DNA of 64,000 nucleotides from contig JBQDFP010000004.1 of assembly GCA_052085365.1 (NCBI GenBank), forward strand, positions 1-64,000, in the 5' to 3' direction. The position numbers and the translations under genes were made by a program. Shown in pieces: positions 32,851 to 42,369 of this stretch (the first letter of the stretch is position 1; every line of letters begins with the position of its first letter). The notes beneath the pieces were generated by a model. That model was not told where the DNA came from. It saw only the letters and a list, made by a program, of their open reading frames with translations, and did no database searches. This DNA comes from Canibacter sp052085365. Lineage in GTDB: Bacteria; Actinomycetota; Actinomycetes; Actinomycetales; Microbacteriaceae.

Positions 32851-32957
32851 GTGAGCCTCCAGAGAATCACTGTCGTGGTTGCTGTCACGACTCTTGATGA
32901 TGTCTCAATTCAACCAACGCTAGACCTCTGAGTCGTCGACGGCAAAGCTGATCTTTG

Positions 32958-32977
32958 TCTCATACTTTTGGATGAGA
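32958..32977. promoter_or_regulatory. Inverted repeat in the DUF2871-nitrilase divergent region
   Basis: TCTCAT-N8-ATGAGA. A second short repeat, GTCGTG-N8-CACGAC (32872-32891), lies nearer the DUF2871 gene. Both have operator-like spacing, but no regulator is encoded next to them. Confidence 0.3.
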
Positions 32978-33104
32978 GGTGCCCGAGCTGAGCATGTCAG
33001 CTATTTTCCTTCTCATTAACAGGCAGACAGCTATCATTGCAGGCAATGAAGAATTCAAGGATCATGTGGTGCCGGGTAGAGTGCCAACTGAAGAAGGTAA
33101 CGAT

Positions 33105-33905
33105 ATGAGCAGTCTTGTCCTCTCACTTGCGCAATTTGGTGCCACTCGGGACGTTGACGAAAACCGTCAACGAACGGTGGAACTGATAGCTTCTGCGGAT
33201 CCGTCAGTTGATCTCATCGTTCTCCCCGAGTACTCGATGTACTCTGATATGGCTCAAGAGGCGCCGGAAGAAAAATACTCCGAGCGCTTGGACGGTAAGT
33301 TCATTACCGCGGTCCGCGATGCGGCGGCACGAAACTCTGTTCATGTAGTGGTGGGCTTCACCGAAACCAACGATGGTGATCGTCCGTTCAACACCATTGC
33401 CCATGTGAATTCCTCTGGCAAACTGGCAAACATCTATCGGAAAATACATCTCTATGATGCATTCGGTTACCGTGAATCCGACCATCTTGCTCCAGCCGAA
33501 ATTGATCAGCCGACAGTCTTTGATATCGACGGAGTGCAGGTTGGCTTAGCAACATGTTATGACCTTCGCTTCCCTGAAATCTCGCGATGGCTGGTTGATG
33601 CTGGGGCAGATATCATTGTGCTTCCCGCTGCTTGGGCCGTAGGTCCAATGAAAGAACTGCATTGGGAGACGCTCGCTCGGGCTCGAGCAATCGAAAATAC
33701 CGTTTACTTTGCAGCATGCGGTCAAACTGGACCGCACTGCAGTGGGCAGAGCATTATCGTTGATCCAATGGGGGCGGTAATTGCGTCTGCTGGCGAACGT
33801 ACCGATTCTATTGCTACAGCAGAAGTGACGCTCTCCCGAATTGAAGCTGTCCGGGCTTCAAACCCCAGTCTGTCAAATAGAAGGTTCACCGTAACACCTC
33901 GGTAA
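33105..33905 (+). CDS. Carbon-nitrogen hydrolase (nitrilase superfamily amidase)
   Basis: A 266-residue nitrilase-fold protein with the full triad: Glu42 in VLPEYSMYSD, Lys113 in YRKIHLYDAFG and Cys151 in GLATCYDLRFPE. The CYDxRFPE and KIHLYDAFG strings place it with omega-amidase/NIT-like or aliphatic amidase branches rather than true nitrilases. It would hydrolyse a small amide to acid plus ammonia in the cytosol. ATG 33105 has AGAAGGT about 6 bases upstream; the open frame back to 32979 lacks one. It stands alone, with no partner gene in the same direction for 200 bp. Confidence 0.87.
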   Translation: MSSLVLSLAQFGATRDVDENRQRTVELIASADPSVDLIVLPEYSMYSDMAQEAPEEKYSERLDGKFITAVRDAAARNSVHVVVGFTETNDGDRPFNTIAHVNSSGKLANIYRKIHLYDAFGYRESDHLAPAEIDQPTVFDIDGVQVGLATCYDLRFPEISRWLVDAGADIIVLPAAWAVGPMKELHWETLARARAIENTVYFAACGQTGPHCSGQSIIVDPMGAVIASAGERTDSIATAEVTLSRIEAVRASNPSLSNRRFTVTPR

Positions 33906-34113
33906 ACCGAACCTGAGGTAAGTAAGAAATCAAACCACCATCTATCTAGAGGACCAGTATCCACCCGGTTGTGAGCATAGGATCAGCGTCACGGAGACAT
34001 TCAGCGATCCGTTTAAATAGGTCGCAACTTCAGCGAGCCTCGAGACATCTCTTACTAGTTCCGATCCTTATATATAAAGCGCTGAGTTCGATTTCTACAG
34101 AACGGTATGACCG

Positions 34114-34839
34114 TTGATTACCGCAGCTGCCATCGCCATCATCTTGGCTGCTTCGATCATTCAGAAGCTCACGGGAACCGGTTTTGCGCTTGTCGCAACG
34201 CCAGTTCTTGTACTGCTTTTTGGGGCAAACCAGGGCGTGGTGCTTGAAATATTTCTTGGCACTGTGGTCTCAGCCTCCATGCTTATTAAGCGCCCGACTA
34301 CCATTCACTGGCCAAGGACGCTAAAACTCATTGGCGCTGCGATCGTCTTCTCCCCGATCGGGTTCGCAATGGTGCATTTCTTGCCTGAGCCCTGGCTCAT
34401 GGTGTTCGTCTCGTGCGCTGCCGGATTCGCCTTGTATTCGGGACTCCGAAAGCGCAGAGTGCACGTTGGTGAAAGCTGGGGTGCAGTTATTACTGCGGGT
34501 GCGGGCGCGGGAATTCTGCATGTCACCAGCGGACTTTCTGGTCCACCGCTGATTGGTTACGCGCTGAAGGCAAAGTGGGACCAGGTCCAATTTATCTTGT
34601 CAATCCAGGTCGTATTTATTGGCTTAAACTTCCTAACGCTCGGCGTTCGCGGCTTACCTTCGTTTTCACTTGAAGCCCTGGCTCTCCTACTGGCAACAAC
34701 TCTGGTAGGCATCGTTATTGCCGGGCTCACCGAGCGATTCTTTTCGCCGCTGGTCATTAAACGCCTCATGCTTGCAATTGCTTGGACCGGCACCATTGCC
34801 GTATTTGTTCGCGGAATTCTCGAGATTCTTGGGTTCTAA
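34114..34839 (+). CDS. TauE/SafE-family membrane transporter
   Basis: A 241-residue carrier with about eight segments. The repeat sequences GTGFALVATPVLVLLFG (first half) and GLSGPPLIGYALKAKWDQVQFILSIQVVFIGLNF (second half) are characteristic of TauE/SafE transporters, which move sulfonates or other organic anions. A TTG start at 34114 is used because an in-frame stop at 34108-34110 precludes any earlier start; the ribosome site is poor. TATATATAAAG near 34071-34081 is a possible -10 region. The substrate is unknown. Confidence 0.78.
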   Translation: MITAAAIAIILAASIIQKLTGTGFALVATPVLVLLFGANQGVVLEIFLGTVVSASMLIKRPTTIHWPRTLKLIGAAIVFSPIGFAMVHFLPEPWLMVFVSCAAGFALYSGLRKRRVHVGESWGAVITAGAGAGILHVTSGLSGPPLIGYALKAKWDQVQFILSIQVVFIGLNFLTLGVRGLPSFSLEALALLLATTLVGIVIAGLTERFFSPLVIKRLMLAIAWTGTIAVFVRGILEILGF

Positions 34840-35008
34840 GCATTCAACGCCCAGATAATCGCGCGTGCCATAAAATCTCACATGAAATTAAGATTGTCCA
34901 CTTTGTTAGAACATTGCTAGGGTGTCATGAAGGGGCATTGAGGCCGCGAAGCCGCGGCAACTCATATGTCCCTTGTTTCATTCAACCGAGAAGTTAGGGA
35001 CACGTTAC

Positions 35009-36505
35009 ATGGCTGTAAGTGGCACCGACGCCAGTACTCCAAAGAAAGATCTGCCTGCTCTAGGCACCGGCCCGCACCGCAAGCGCATCGGCGTTATCTC
35101 CATCATCGCCTGTTTTGGTGGCCTGCTGTTTGGTTACGACACCGGTGTAGCCAACGGTGCCGAAGGACCGATGCAGATCGAGCTGGGTCTGTCAGACATT
35201 CAGCTCGGCGTAGTTATTAGCTCGCTGGTTTTTGCTGCCGCCTTTGGTGCGCTGCTCGGCGGTCGCATCTCAGACGCATGGGGACGTCGCAAGACGATCA
35301 TTCTTCTCGCGGTCCTCTTCTTTGTCGGGACGATTTTTGTCGTCTCCTCACCAGGCGGGCCAGAATACGGAACCCACTCAGCCTTTGGTTTCTTCTTACT
35401 CGTACTGGGCCGCATCACACTCGGTCTTGCCGTGGGCGGTGCATCTACGGTTGTGCCGGTCTACCTTGCTGAGCTTGCGCCGTTTGAAATCCGCGGATCG
35501 ATCACAGGTCGAAACGAACTGGCAATTGTGACCGGTCAGCTTTCGGCGTTTGTCATCAACGCGATTATCGGAACACTGTTGCACGGGCACCTCGACGGCG
35601 TCTGGCGCATCATGTTCGCAATCTGCGCGCTCCCCGCTATCGCACTGTTTATCGGCATGCTTCGTATGCCCGAGTCCCCGCGTTGGTTGGTCGAGAAGGG
35701 ACGCGACGAAGATGCTTTGAAGGTGCTTGAAACCATCCGCACACCCGAGCGCGCACGAGCCGAGCTTGCCGATGTCGCAAAAGTTGCGACTGAAGAGCAG
35801 CAAGAAAAGTCAGTCGGAATTAAAGCTGTTCTCACAAACAAGTGGCTCTTCCGTATTGTGCTTGTCGGCATTGGTGTCGCAATGGCGCAGCAGCTTACCG
35901 GTATTAACTCGATCATGTATTACGGTCAGCGCATTCTGATCGAAGCCGGTTTCGATGCGCAGGCCGCCCTCATCGCAAACGTTGCCTCGGGCGTTGTGGC
36001 CGTCCTTGGTGGCATCATCGCATTGCGCAACATGGACCGTATTGACCGTCGCAAGACGTTCGCAATCGGCCTGTCACTCACCACGACGTCACACATTTTG
36101 ATCGGCATTGCCTCAATCACGATCCCGGTCGACAACCCGATTCGCCCCTATGTACTGCTCGTTCTGATCGTTGGCTTCGTATTTTCGATGCAGACCTTCT
36201 TGAACATTGCTGTCTGGGTCTGGCTTGCAGAGGTTTTCCCACTGCACATGCGCGGCATCGGCACCGGTGTGTCAGTGTTCTTTGGCTGGACGACGAACGG
36301 GTTCCTGGCGCTGTATGTCCCGACACTCATCGACAAGATGGGTATTACCGGAACATTCTTCTTGTTCGCAGTCGTCGGTGCGCTCTCGCTTCTGTTTGTC
36401 TTGAAGGCAGTGCCTGAGACGCGCGGCGTGAGCCTCGAGAAGCTTGAAGAAGATGTCACCACTGGGCAGATCTATCTTCCCAAAACCATCAAGAAGAAAA
36501 AGTAG
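35009..36505 (+). CDS. MFS sugar porter (SP family)
   Basis: A 498-residue 12-TM sugar porter. GGLLFGYDTGVANGA in TM1, GGRISDAWGRRKT, RI-LGLAVGGASTVVPVYLAELAP, PESPRWLVEKGRDEDA (about 215-230, the PESPR motif), QQLTGINSIMYYGQRIL in TM7 and the C-terminal PETRGVSLEKLEED are all canonical. It imports a hexose, pentose or polyol, usually by proton symport. ATG 35009 follows AGGGA at about 10 bases; 12 further codons upstream are open. A good terminator follows at 36525-36562. Confidence 0.9.
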   Translation: MAVSGTDASTPKKDLPALGTGPHRKRIGVISIIACFGGLLFGYDTGVANGAEGPMQIELGLSDIQLGVVISSLVFAAAFGALLGGRISDAWGRRKTIILLAVLFFVGTIFVVSSPGGPEYGTHSAFGFFLLVLGRITLGLAVGGASTVVPVYLAELAPFEIRGSITGRNELAIVTGQLSAFVINAIIGTLLHGHLDGVWRIMFAICALPAIALFIGMLRMPESPRWLVEKGRDEDALKVLETIRTPERARAELADVAKVATEEQQEKSVGIKAVLTNKWLFRIVLVGIGVAMAQQLTGINSIMYYGQRILIEAGFDAQAALIANVASGVVAVLGGIIALRNMDRIDRRKTFAIGLSLTTTSHILIGIASITIPVDNPIRPYVLLVLIVGFVFSMQTFLNIAVWVWLAEVFPLHMRGIGTGVSVFFGWTTNGFLALYVPTLIDKMGITGTFFLFAVVGALSLLFVLKAVPETRGVSLEKLEEDVTTGQIYLPKTIKKKK

Positions 36506-36524
36506 TCGATAATACGACCTCAAT

Positions 36525-36562
36525 AAGGAGCGCTCGGTTACGTACCGGGCGCTCCTTTTCTT
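36525..36562 (+). terminator. Terminator after the sugar porter gene
   Basis: 13-bp stem AAGGAGCGCTCGG / CCGGGCGCTCCTT (one G-U pair) with a 7-base loop, followed by TTTCTTGTT. It lies 19 bp after the porter stop and also just before the convergent amidohydrolase gene ends. Confidence 0.82.
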
Positions 36563-36572
36563 GTTCAGCAGG

Positions 36573-37682
36573 TTAATGCTGTGGCACGTTCTGTACGAGT
36601 TCCGCTGCAGCGTTCACGGCGTCTTGCTGCCACGGTTCAATCTTTCGCTGCGGGTAATCTTTGACTTTCTCCATGTACGGGTCTGTGACGCCGGTTGACT
36701 TTTGGGTGAGCTCTTCAAGGACTGCCATACCGCAGAACGGGACATATTCTGCCGAGTACCCACCCTCGTGCGAGAACACGACTTTACCGTCGCATAAACG
36801 CTCTGCTGCGGCAATGACCTCGCGTGAAATGGCACGGAAACCTTCGCTGGTCACAACCATTCTTCCAAGTGGATCAGCAAGAGACGCATCCATGCCGCTT
36901 CCGACAATAATGAGTTCGGGCTGGTATTTCTCGAGCGCTGGAATAACGACCTGTTGCACCGCCGCAAGATAACCGTCATCACCGGTTCCCGCCGGGAGCG
37001 GAATATTCATCGAGTGCCCCTCCCCTGCGCCTGCACCATTTTCGGTACGGAACCCGGAGTCCACAGGAAAAAGCTGCTCCTGGTGGATAGAAATGTTCAG
37101 CACTGACGGGTCGGACCAAAACGCTGCCTGTGTTCCGTTGCCGTGATGCACATCCCAGTCAACAATTGCGATGCGTTTCACCCCAAACTCTGCTTGCGCG
37201 ATTTTGGCCGCGATTGACGTGTTTGCGAGGAGGCAATACCCGCGCGCACGATCAGGTTCAGCATGATGTCCGGCCGGCCGAACAAGCGCATACGCGTTAT
37301 CGACTTCCCCACGCAGCACAGCACGCACGGCAGCTGCGGTTGCCCCCGCAGCAAGCTTCGCGATTTTGAGCCCTCCGGCACCAAATACGGCGTTTTGCCC
37401 GGCTTCGCCTCCGGTCTCATCGACTGCGTAGAGATGGTCAAGATATTCCCGGGTGTGCACCCGGAGCGCTTCTTCGTCAGTAATTTCACTCGGATGCAGC
37501 CGCGTCATTTCTTGATCGAAGTTTGATGCTTGTACTAGCGCAGCAAACCGTCCCTTTGTTGCCGGGTGATCAAATGGCTGCCCCGGCTGCACAAACCCGC
37601 CCGGCTGCATAAACCCGGACCCGTTGCCGACATTGTGCCAGTTAAAAAGTTCATGCCACACCCAACCGGTTTGCTTGGCCAT
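36573..37682 (-). CDS. Class II histone-deacetylase-like amidohydrolase
   Basis: A 369-residue HDAC-fold zinc amidohydrolase that tracks the bacterial class II HDAH enzymes over its whole length. It starts GWVWHELFNWHNVGNGSG, then has RPAGHHAEPDRARGYCLLANTSIAA (tandem catalytic His), DWDVHHGNGTQ (zinc Asp and His, about 174-184), SIHQEQLFPVDSG, GSGMDASLADPLGRM (second zinc Asp) and EGGYSAEYVP (transition-state Tyr). Such enzymes remove acetyl or other acyl groups from amines, including polyamines. Protein deacetylation is less likely in this metabolic setting. It follows the C45-type gene by 41 bp on the same strand, in the Opp operon direction. Confidence 0.88.
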   Translation of the reverse strand: MAKQTGWVWHELFNWHNVGNGSGFMQPGGFVQPGQPFDHPATKGRFAALVQASNFDQEMTRLHPSEITDEEALRVHTREYLDHLYAVDETGGEAGQNAVFGAGGLKIAKLAAGATAAAVRAVLRGEVDNAYALVRPAGHHAEPDRARGYCLLANTSIAAKIAQAEFGVKRIAIVDWDVHHGNGTQAAFWSDPSVLNISIHQEQLFPVDSGFRTENGAGAGEGHSMNIPLPAGTGDDGYLAAVQQVVIPALEKYQPELIIVGSGMDASLADPLGRMVVTSEGFRAISREVIAAAERLCDGKVVFSHEGGYSAEYVPFCGMAVLEELTQKSTGVTDPYMEKVKDYPQRKIEPWQQDAVNAAAELVQNVPQH

Positions 37683-37723
37683 GCGCCGTTCCTATCTCTT
37701 GTGCCTTGTGGGGACGCTACTGT

Positions 37724-38779
37724 CTACAGTTGAAACGTTCGAAACTCTTTCTGACCGATCTCGGTCGGCATTCCGTCAAGAATCGAAATCGTTCGCGCAG
37801 CAGGACTGATTTGAACCGTTGAGAGGGTCGCCCACCGCTCACCAAATCCGAGTGACATATCTGGTCGAGCACACAGACCCGCTTCTGTTTCGTTGCTTTC
37901 AAGCAGGGCGACAAGTTCTTGGGACGTCTCAGGAGTACGTTCTAGAAGACGGTCTTTGATCAGAGCGAGTCGGTCAGACGAGTCCGGTTCGTAAAGTTCG
38001 GAGCGCTGTCCAAAGCGCGGTGTTTCGTGCTGGAAGTGGTTCGTTCGAGTAATGAAGCCATCCTGCGGTTGCATCGGAAATACCCCGACTGGGGTGATCT
38101 CCACAGCAATCGCCTGATGTTCATCGAGCAACGTAAACGATGACGACGATGACAGCGGCGTTTCTCGAATCAGCGCGAGTGCTTCATCAACGCACGCACA
38201 CTCTCGCATGATCGTCGCAATCAATACGTGCAGCGGGACACCACCCGGAGCGTCTGCCTCGTGACCTAAAATGTTGAGGTGCAGCCCCAGACCTTTCTCA
38301 TTCATCGAGACTTTCGCAACCACACCAACTTCCGTCTGGCCCGCATATTGATATCCCACACCGCTCACATCTTGCGTGTGCCAAAAATCTTTCAGCTCAA
38401 CATGCCAATCCCACGTTTGCACCGACCGCAAGGCCCCGTCAATTGTGCCCACAACCGTTGAGCATTCTTTCGAACCACGTTTACCGAGCGTCAGCAGCTC
38501 AGTTCTCGCATTCAACGCCACAATATGCGCAACGTTCAGGTCTGATCCACGAGCAATATGTTCAAGTTCGGCCATCGCTTCTGGCCGCCAAGACTGCAAT
38601 GTCGCAATCGTTTCTTCTACCGCTGCGGCTTCGTCGGCATCGCTGATGCCGGATGCTCGAAACAGTTCGGCATAGTTCTTGTATGCGGCAGGAAGCTGTG
38701 CGCGAAGCGCCTCTCCTCGAGCACGTCCGTGTTCTTTGAGGCTGCTACCAGTAACGGAGAGATGGATTCGTTCGCTCAT
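37724..38779 (-). CDS. C45-family autoproteolytic acyltransferase/hydrolase
   Basis: A 351-residue Ntn-type enzyme of peptidase family C45 (isopenicillin-N acyltransferase-like). The helical N-terminal segment is followed by SKECSTVVG with Cys106, the likely nucleophile freed by autocleavage. VQTWDWHVELKDFW, NEKGLGLHLN, GVPLHVLIATIMRECACVDEALALIRETPLSSSSSFTLLDE and GFITRTNHF are family landmarks. Members hydrolyse or transfer N-acyl groups. It overlaps the ATPase gene by 4 bp upstream, so it belongs to the peptide-importer operon; a role in deacylating imported N-acyl compounds is inferred. Confidence 0.85.
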   Translation of the reverse strand: MSERIHLSVTGSSLKEHGRARGEALRAQLPAAYKNYAELFRASGISDADEAAAVEETIATLQSWRPEAMAELEHIARGSDLNVAHIVALNARTELLTLGKRGSKECSTVVGTIDGALRSVQTWDWHVELKDFWHTQDVSGVGYQYAGQTEVGVVAKVSMNEKGLGLHLNILGHEADAPGGVPLHVLIATIMRECACVDEALALIRETPLSSSSSFTLLDEHQAIAVEITPVGVFPMQPQDGFITRTNHFQHETPRFGQRSELYEPDSSDRLALIKDRLLERTPETSQELVALLESNETEAGLCARPDMSLGFGERWATLSTVQISPAARTISILDGMPTEIGQKEFRTFQL

Positions 38780-39612
38780 GCTTCTTCACTCACTCCAAGG
38801 AGTTCTTCTCGCAGGCCTCGCTTTGGCTTCCAGCCGGGTCGTGGGGCTGAGGCTATCAACAATTTCGTGTACGGGTCTTCGGGACGGTCAAGAATTTCGT
38901 CAACGGCACCACGCTCGATGACGCGTCCAGTTTTCATCACCACAACATGGTCGGCGACTTCGCGGACCACCGACAGGTCGTGTGTAATGAAGAGGTAGGA
39001 GAGCCCGTGGTGTTCACGTAAGTCCTTCAACAGGTCAAGCACCTGCGCCTGCACGGACACGTCGAGTGCTGACACCGCCTCATCAAGCACCAATATTTTC
39101 GGATCAGCTGCGAGGGCGCGAGCAATTGCGACGCGTTGTTTTTGACCGCCAGAAAGCGCCGAAGGTTTCGCCTTTGCTTGCCGTTCGGTGAGTCCAACTT
39201 CATCGAATAGCTGCAGTGCACGGGCCTTGCGATCTTTCGCAGATAGTTCTGGCCGGTGTGCACGAAACATTTCATCGATGGTGGCTATAACCGGCAGGGA
39301 ACGGTTCAGTGACCCTTCTGGGTCTTGGAACACCATCTGCACTTCTTTTGCGCGTTGGCGAAGCGCGCGTCGCGCGCGTGTCTGCTTCACTTCTGAACCG
39401 GCGATGTGCACGGTGCCAGCATCGGCGTACTCGAGGCCAACGATCACTCGGGCCAGCGTCGATTTGCCTGACCCTGATTCGCCGACGACAGCAAGACACG
39501 TGCCCGGCATCAGGTCACATGACACATCGTCAAGAGCTTTCACACTTGAACCTCGCCCGAGGTGAAAGGTTTTCTCGAGGTTGCGTACGGTAATCACTGC
39601 TTCTGAACTCAT
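38776..39612 (-). CDS. Peptide/nickel ABC importer, ATPase (OppF/DppF type)
   Basis: A 278-residue OppF-like ATPase with Walker A GESGSGKST, Q-loop MVFQDPEGSLNRSLPV, signature LSGGQKQR, Walker B ILVLDEAVSALDVS and THDLSVVREV. The C-terminal ASAPRPGWKPKRG tail is short. It pairs with the OppD-like protein at 39609-40457, overlapping by 4 bp. This is the second ATPase of a five-gene Opp/Dpp system. Confidence 0.9.
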   Translation of the reverse strand: MSSEAVITVRNLEKTFHLGRGSSVKALDDVSCDLMPGTCLAVVGESGSGKSTLARVIVGLEYADAGTVHIAGSEVKQTRARRALRQRAKEVQMVFQDPEGSLNRSLPVIATIDEMFRAHRPELSAKDRKARALQLFDEVGLTERQAKAKPSALSGGQKQRVAIARALAADPKILVLDEAVSALDVSVQAQVLDLLKDLREHHGLSYLFITHDLSVVREVADHVVVMKTGRVIERGAVDEILDRPEDPYTKLLIASAPRPGWKPKRGLREELLGVSEEA

Positions 39613-40457
39613 GATTCACCTGCTTCGTCGAATGCCCCGACAGTTGAGAGAAATTCCGCGGGGGTATGACCTGGTGGGTAGAGCAGAGGCCGCGCCGACA
39701 TGAGCTGTTCAGTGTATTCATGTTCGGGGTGGTCGCGGAGCTGTTCAGGTGTTCCCATTTCGAGAATGACACCGTCTCGCATTACCGCGATCTCGTCACA
39801 GACTGCAGCAGCGAGATCCAAGTCGTGGGTCACAAAAATCATTGACATGCCTTGTTCCCGACGTTTTTCGTCAAGGGTGGCAACCACTTCAGCCTGTGTG
39901 GTCACGTCAAGCGCTGTGGTGGGTTCATCTGCGAGCAGAAGTTTCGGTTCGCCCGAGATCGCTCCGGCAATCACCACACGCTGTAGCATCCCGCCGGACA
40001 GCTGATGCGGGTAGGAGTTCAAGACACGTTTCGTGTCGCGAATTCCCACTTGCAGCAACAAGTCGGCTGCGCGCTGTTCAGCAACTCTATGGTCTTCGTC
40101 ACGTGCATCAGCCATCCCTTCAATCAGGAAGCGTTTCACGGGAAGCACTGGGTTCAATGATCCTTGCGGGTTTTGTGAAATGAGGGCAAGATCATTTGCG
40201 CGAATCGAACGGAGTTTCCCACCGGTCAACGGTAGGAGCTCTGTGCCATCAAGGTTGATGCTGCCGGTCACACGTGAGTTGCTCGGTTCAATTCCAAGAA
40301 TGCATTTCAGCGTCATCGACTTACCTGAACCAGACTCGCCGACCAGTCCGAATGAGCGGCCCTGTTCAACCGAGAAGCTGCTTCCGTGCAGAATCTCGGT
40401 CTCTTGTTTCGTATCGGGGTCGATGATGGTGAGGGTGAGATCTTCAACGTTCAGCAT
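39609..40457 (-). CDS. Peptide/nickel ABC importer, ATPase (OppD/DppD type)
   Basis: A 282-residue OppD-like ATPase with Walker A GESGSGKSM, Q-loop LISQNPQGSLNPVLPV, signature LSGGMLQR, Walker B LLLADEPTTALDVT and THDLDLAAAV. The usual C-terminal oligopeptide extension with its Cys-rich motif is short and lacks cysteines. It shares one base with the permease stop and overlaps the OppF gene by 4 bp, so the whole set is coupled. Confidence 0.9.
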   Translation of the reverse strand: MLNVEDLTLTIIDPDTKQETEILHGSSFSVEQGRSFGLVGESGSGKSMTLKCILGIEPSNSRVTGSINLDGTELLPLTGGKLRSIRANDLALISQNPQGSLNPVLPVKRFLIEGMADARDEDHRVAEQRAADLLLQVGIRDTKRVLNSYPHQLSGGMLQRVVIAGAISGEPKLLLADEPTTALDVTTQAEVVATLDEKRREQGMSMIFVTHDLDLAAAVCDEIAVMRDGVILEMGTPEQLRDHPEHEYTEQLMSARPLLYPPGHTPAEFLSTVGAFDEAGES

Positions 40458-41389
40458 TATCGGGTCCTTCCTGCCGCGCGTCGACCGCCGAGCTGCTCAC
40501 CAACGTAGCCGAAGGCTGCGACAGTGACGACAATGGCGAGCCCGGCAAAAATACTCTGCTCCCAGAAGCCCTGCTGCAGTGACGCTTGACCGTTGGAGAC
40601 CATTAGGCCCCAGTCCGGTTGTGGTGGTTGCACCCCCAGGCCCAAGAACGACAGCGCTGCGAGGTCGATCATGGCGTACCCAAAGTTGATGGTCATGCCA
40701 GTAAAGATCTGTGTGCGCACATTCGGCAGAATGTGACGTGCGGTTATGATGAAACCCGAAATGCCTTGCAGCTGCGCGGACAACACATATTGCAGGTTGC
40801 GTTCACGCAGTGCGACTGAGCGGATCACTCGCGCCGTGTACGGAATGTATCCGATGGCGAGCGCGATTGCTGCCGTCATTGTTGATGGGCCGAAGATCGC
40901 TACCGCAAGAATTGCCAGCAGCAGGTTCGGGAACGCAAACAATACATCGAGGATCCGTCCGACGAAGGCATCAACTTTGCCGCCGTACCAGACCGCGGTG
41001 AGTGCGAGCAGGGAGCCGATCGTTGCGGTTGACAGAATCACTACGAGCGGGCCGATGAGACTGGTGCGTGCGCCCCACAGGATTCTCGAGAAAATATCTC
41101 GCCCGGACTGGTCAGTCCCCATGAGGTGTGCAAAGCTCCACGCTTCGTGACGTTGGGTCACCGTTCCCTCATATGGACTGTACGGAGCGATGAGCGGAGC
41201 CAAGAGTGCGGCGAGCACCACAATCACGATAATGACCACCGCGACAATGCCGAGACCGCCGAGACGGTTCTTGATTTTCTGCCAATTATTTACCGGCGTA
41301 TAACCGCGCTGTTGACGGCCGACCTGGACTGCGACGGTGTCTGGCGCGGCCGTCAGGGTCGAGTTGGTGTTTGGTGGTGGAGTTTTCAC
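40457..41389 (-). CDS. Peptide ABC importer, permease (OppC/DppC type)
   Basis: A 310-residue OppC-type permease with an N-terminal cytosolic tail (Pro/Thr rich), TM1 at about 37-62, the conserved HLMGTDQSGRDIFSRILWGARTSLIGPLVV and the EAA-like loop GISGFIITARHILPNV (about 215-230). Six segments are expected. It pairs with the OppB-type protein at 41386-42333, with a 4-bp gene overlap. Confidence 0.9.
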   Translation of the reverse strand: MKTPPPNTNSTLTAAPDTVAVQVGRQQRGYTPVNNWQKIKNRLGGLGIVAVVIIVIVVLAALLAPLIAPYSPYEGTVTQRHEAWSFAHLMGTDQSGRDIFSRILWGARTSLIGPLVVILSTATIGSLLALTAVWYGGKVDAFVGRILDVLFAFPNLLLAILAVAIFGPSTMTAAIALAIGYIPYTARVIRSVALRERNLQYVLSAQLQGISGFIITARHILPNVRTQIFTGMTINFGYAMIDLAALSFLGLGVQPPQPDWGLMVSNGQASLQQGFWEQSIFAGLAIVVTVAAFGYVGEQLGGRRAAGRTR

Positions 41390-42333
41390 GCGACTTTTCC
41401 TTTCGCCAAACGCACTCTCGGGTCTATGACCGCATACAGCAGGTCAACGAGGAGGTTGATGATACCGAAGGCGAGCACCATGATGAGGGCGATTGCTTGC
41501 ACCACGGCGAAGTCTTTTCGCTGGACGGAGTTCACTAGCAGTGATCCTGCTCCATCCAGTGTGAAGGCATACTCGATCACGAATGCTCCTGCGAGCAGTG
41601 CCGCGATGTGGGTACCGACGATGGTGATGACCGGCATCATTGAGTTGCGGATCGTGTGCCGCCAGAGCACGAATCGTTTCTGTAGACCTCGAGCAACAGC
41701 AAAGATGACATGTTCGGAACCCTGTTCTTCACGAACTGCGGTTCGTGTAATTCTTGCCACCACCGCGATCGACGGTAACGACAGCGCAAGCGCCGGCAAC
41801 GTTAAGTGCCAGATACGGTTGGTGAACCCCTGGCCGGCTCCCGACACCGGAAACCAGCCCAGGTTGACCCCGAATATGGCCATGAGGATCAACGCTGCGA
41901 AGAACGTTGGGACTGCGAAGCCCAGGTTCGAGCTGAGAACCACGATCTTTTCGAATACCCCGGAGCGGGTCGCGGCAAGAATGCCGAGACCCACGCCGAA
42001 AATTGCAATGAGGAGTGCGGCGTAGGCCACCAGGTACAGAGTGGTTGGGAGGCGGGCCCCCACTAGCGCGGCAACGTCCTGATGGGTCACCAGTGAGCGA
42101 CCAAAGTCGCCCTGCACAACGCCCACTAGCCAGTCCCAGTAGCGCACAAGGAACGGGTCATTCAAACCGTATTGTTCGCGGATCGATGCCAACACTTCCG
42201 GGCTGACCGTGCGACCCTGCACAAGGAACTGTTCAGGACTGCCCGGTGCAAGGTACATACCCGAGAACACGATAAAGCTTGAAACGATCAGCACTACTGC
42301 GAGTGCGCCAAGCCGTCGAATCAGATATCCCAT
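41386..42333 (-). CDS. Peptide ABC importer, permease (OppB/DppB type)
   Basis: A 315-residue OppB-type permease. It begins LIRRLGALAVVLIVSSFIVFSGMYLAPGSP, and has the periplasmic loop with LNDPFLVRYWDWLVGVVQGDFGRSLVT and the coupling loop ARGLQKRFVLWRHTIRNSMMPVITIVG. It follows the binding-protein gene by 36 bp, a gap holding AGGAGG-type ribosome sequence. Confidence 0.9.
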   Translation of the reverse strand: MGYLIRRLGALAVVLIVSSFIVFSGMYLAPGSPEQFLVQGRTVSPEVLASIREQYGLNDPFLVRYWDWLVGVVQGDFGRSLVTHQDVAALVGARLPTTLYLVAYAALLIAIFGVGLGILAATRSGVFEKIVVLSSNLGFAVPTFFAALILMAIFGVNLGWFPVSGAGQGFTNRIWHLTLPALALSLPSIAVVARITRTAVREEQGSEHVIFAVARGLQKRFVLWRHTIRNSMMPVITIVGTHIAALLAGAFVIEYAFTLDGAGSLLVNSVQRKDFAVVQAIALIMVLAFGIINLLVDLLYAVIDPRVRLAKGKVA

Positions 42334-42369
42334 AGGTACGCGTCACCTCCTCATTAACATCGTGGATAT

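Noticed and set aside
36573..37682. Acetoin utilisation protein AcuC
   Set aside because: The N-terminal WHELFNWH and the GSGMDASLADPLGRM block follow the class II HDAH amidohydrolases rather than AcuC, and no acetoin genes are nearby.
41126..42025. 299-codon plus-strand open frame across the peptide permease genes
   Set aside because: Antisense shadow of two well-supported permeases; composition is Arg/Ser/Thr-rich with no recognisable domain and no ribosome site.
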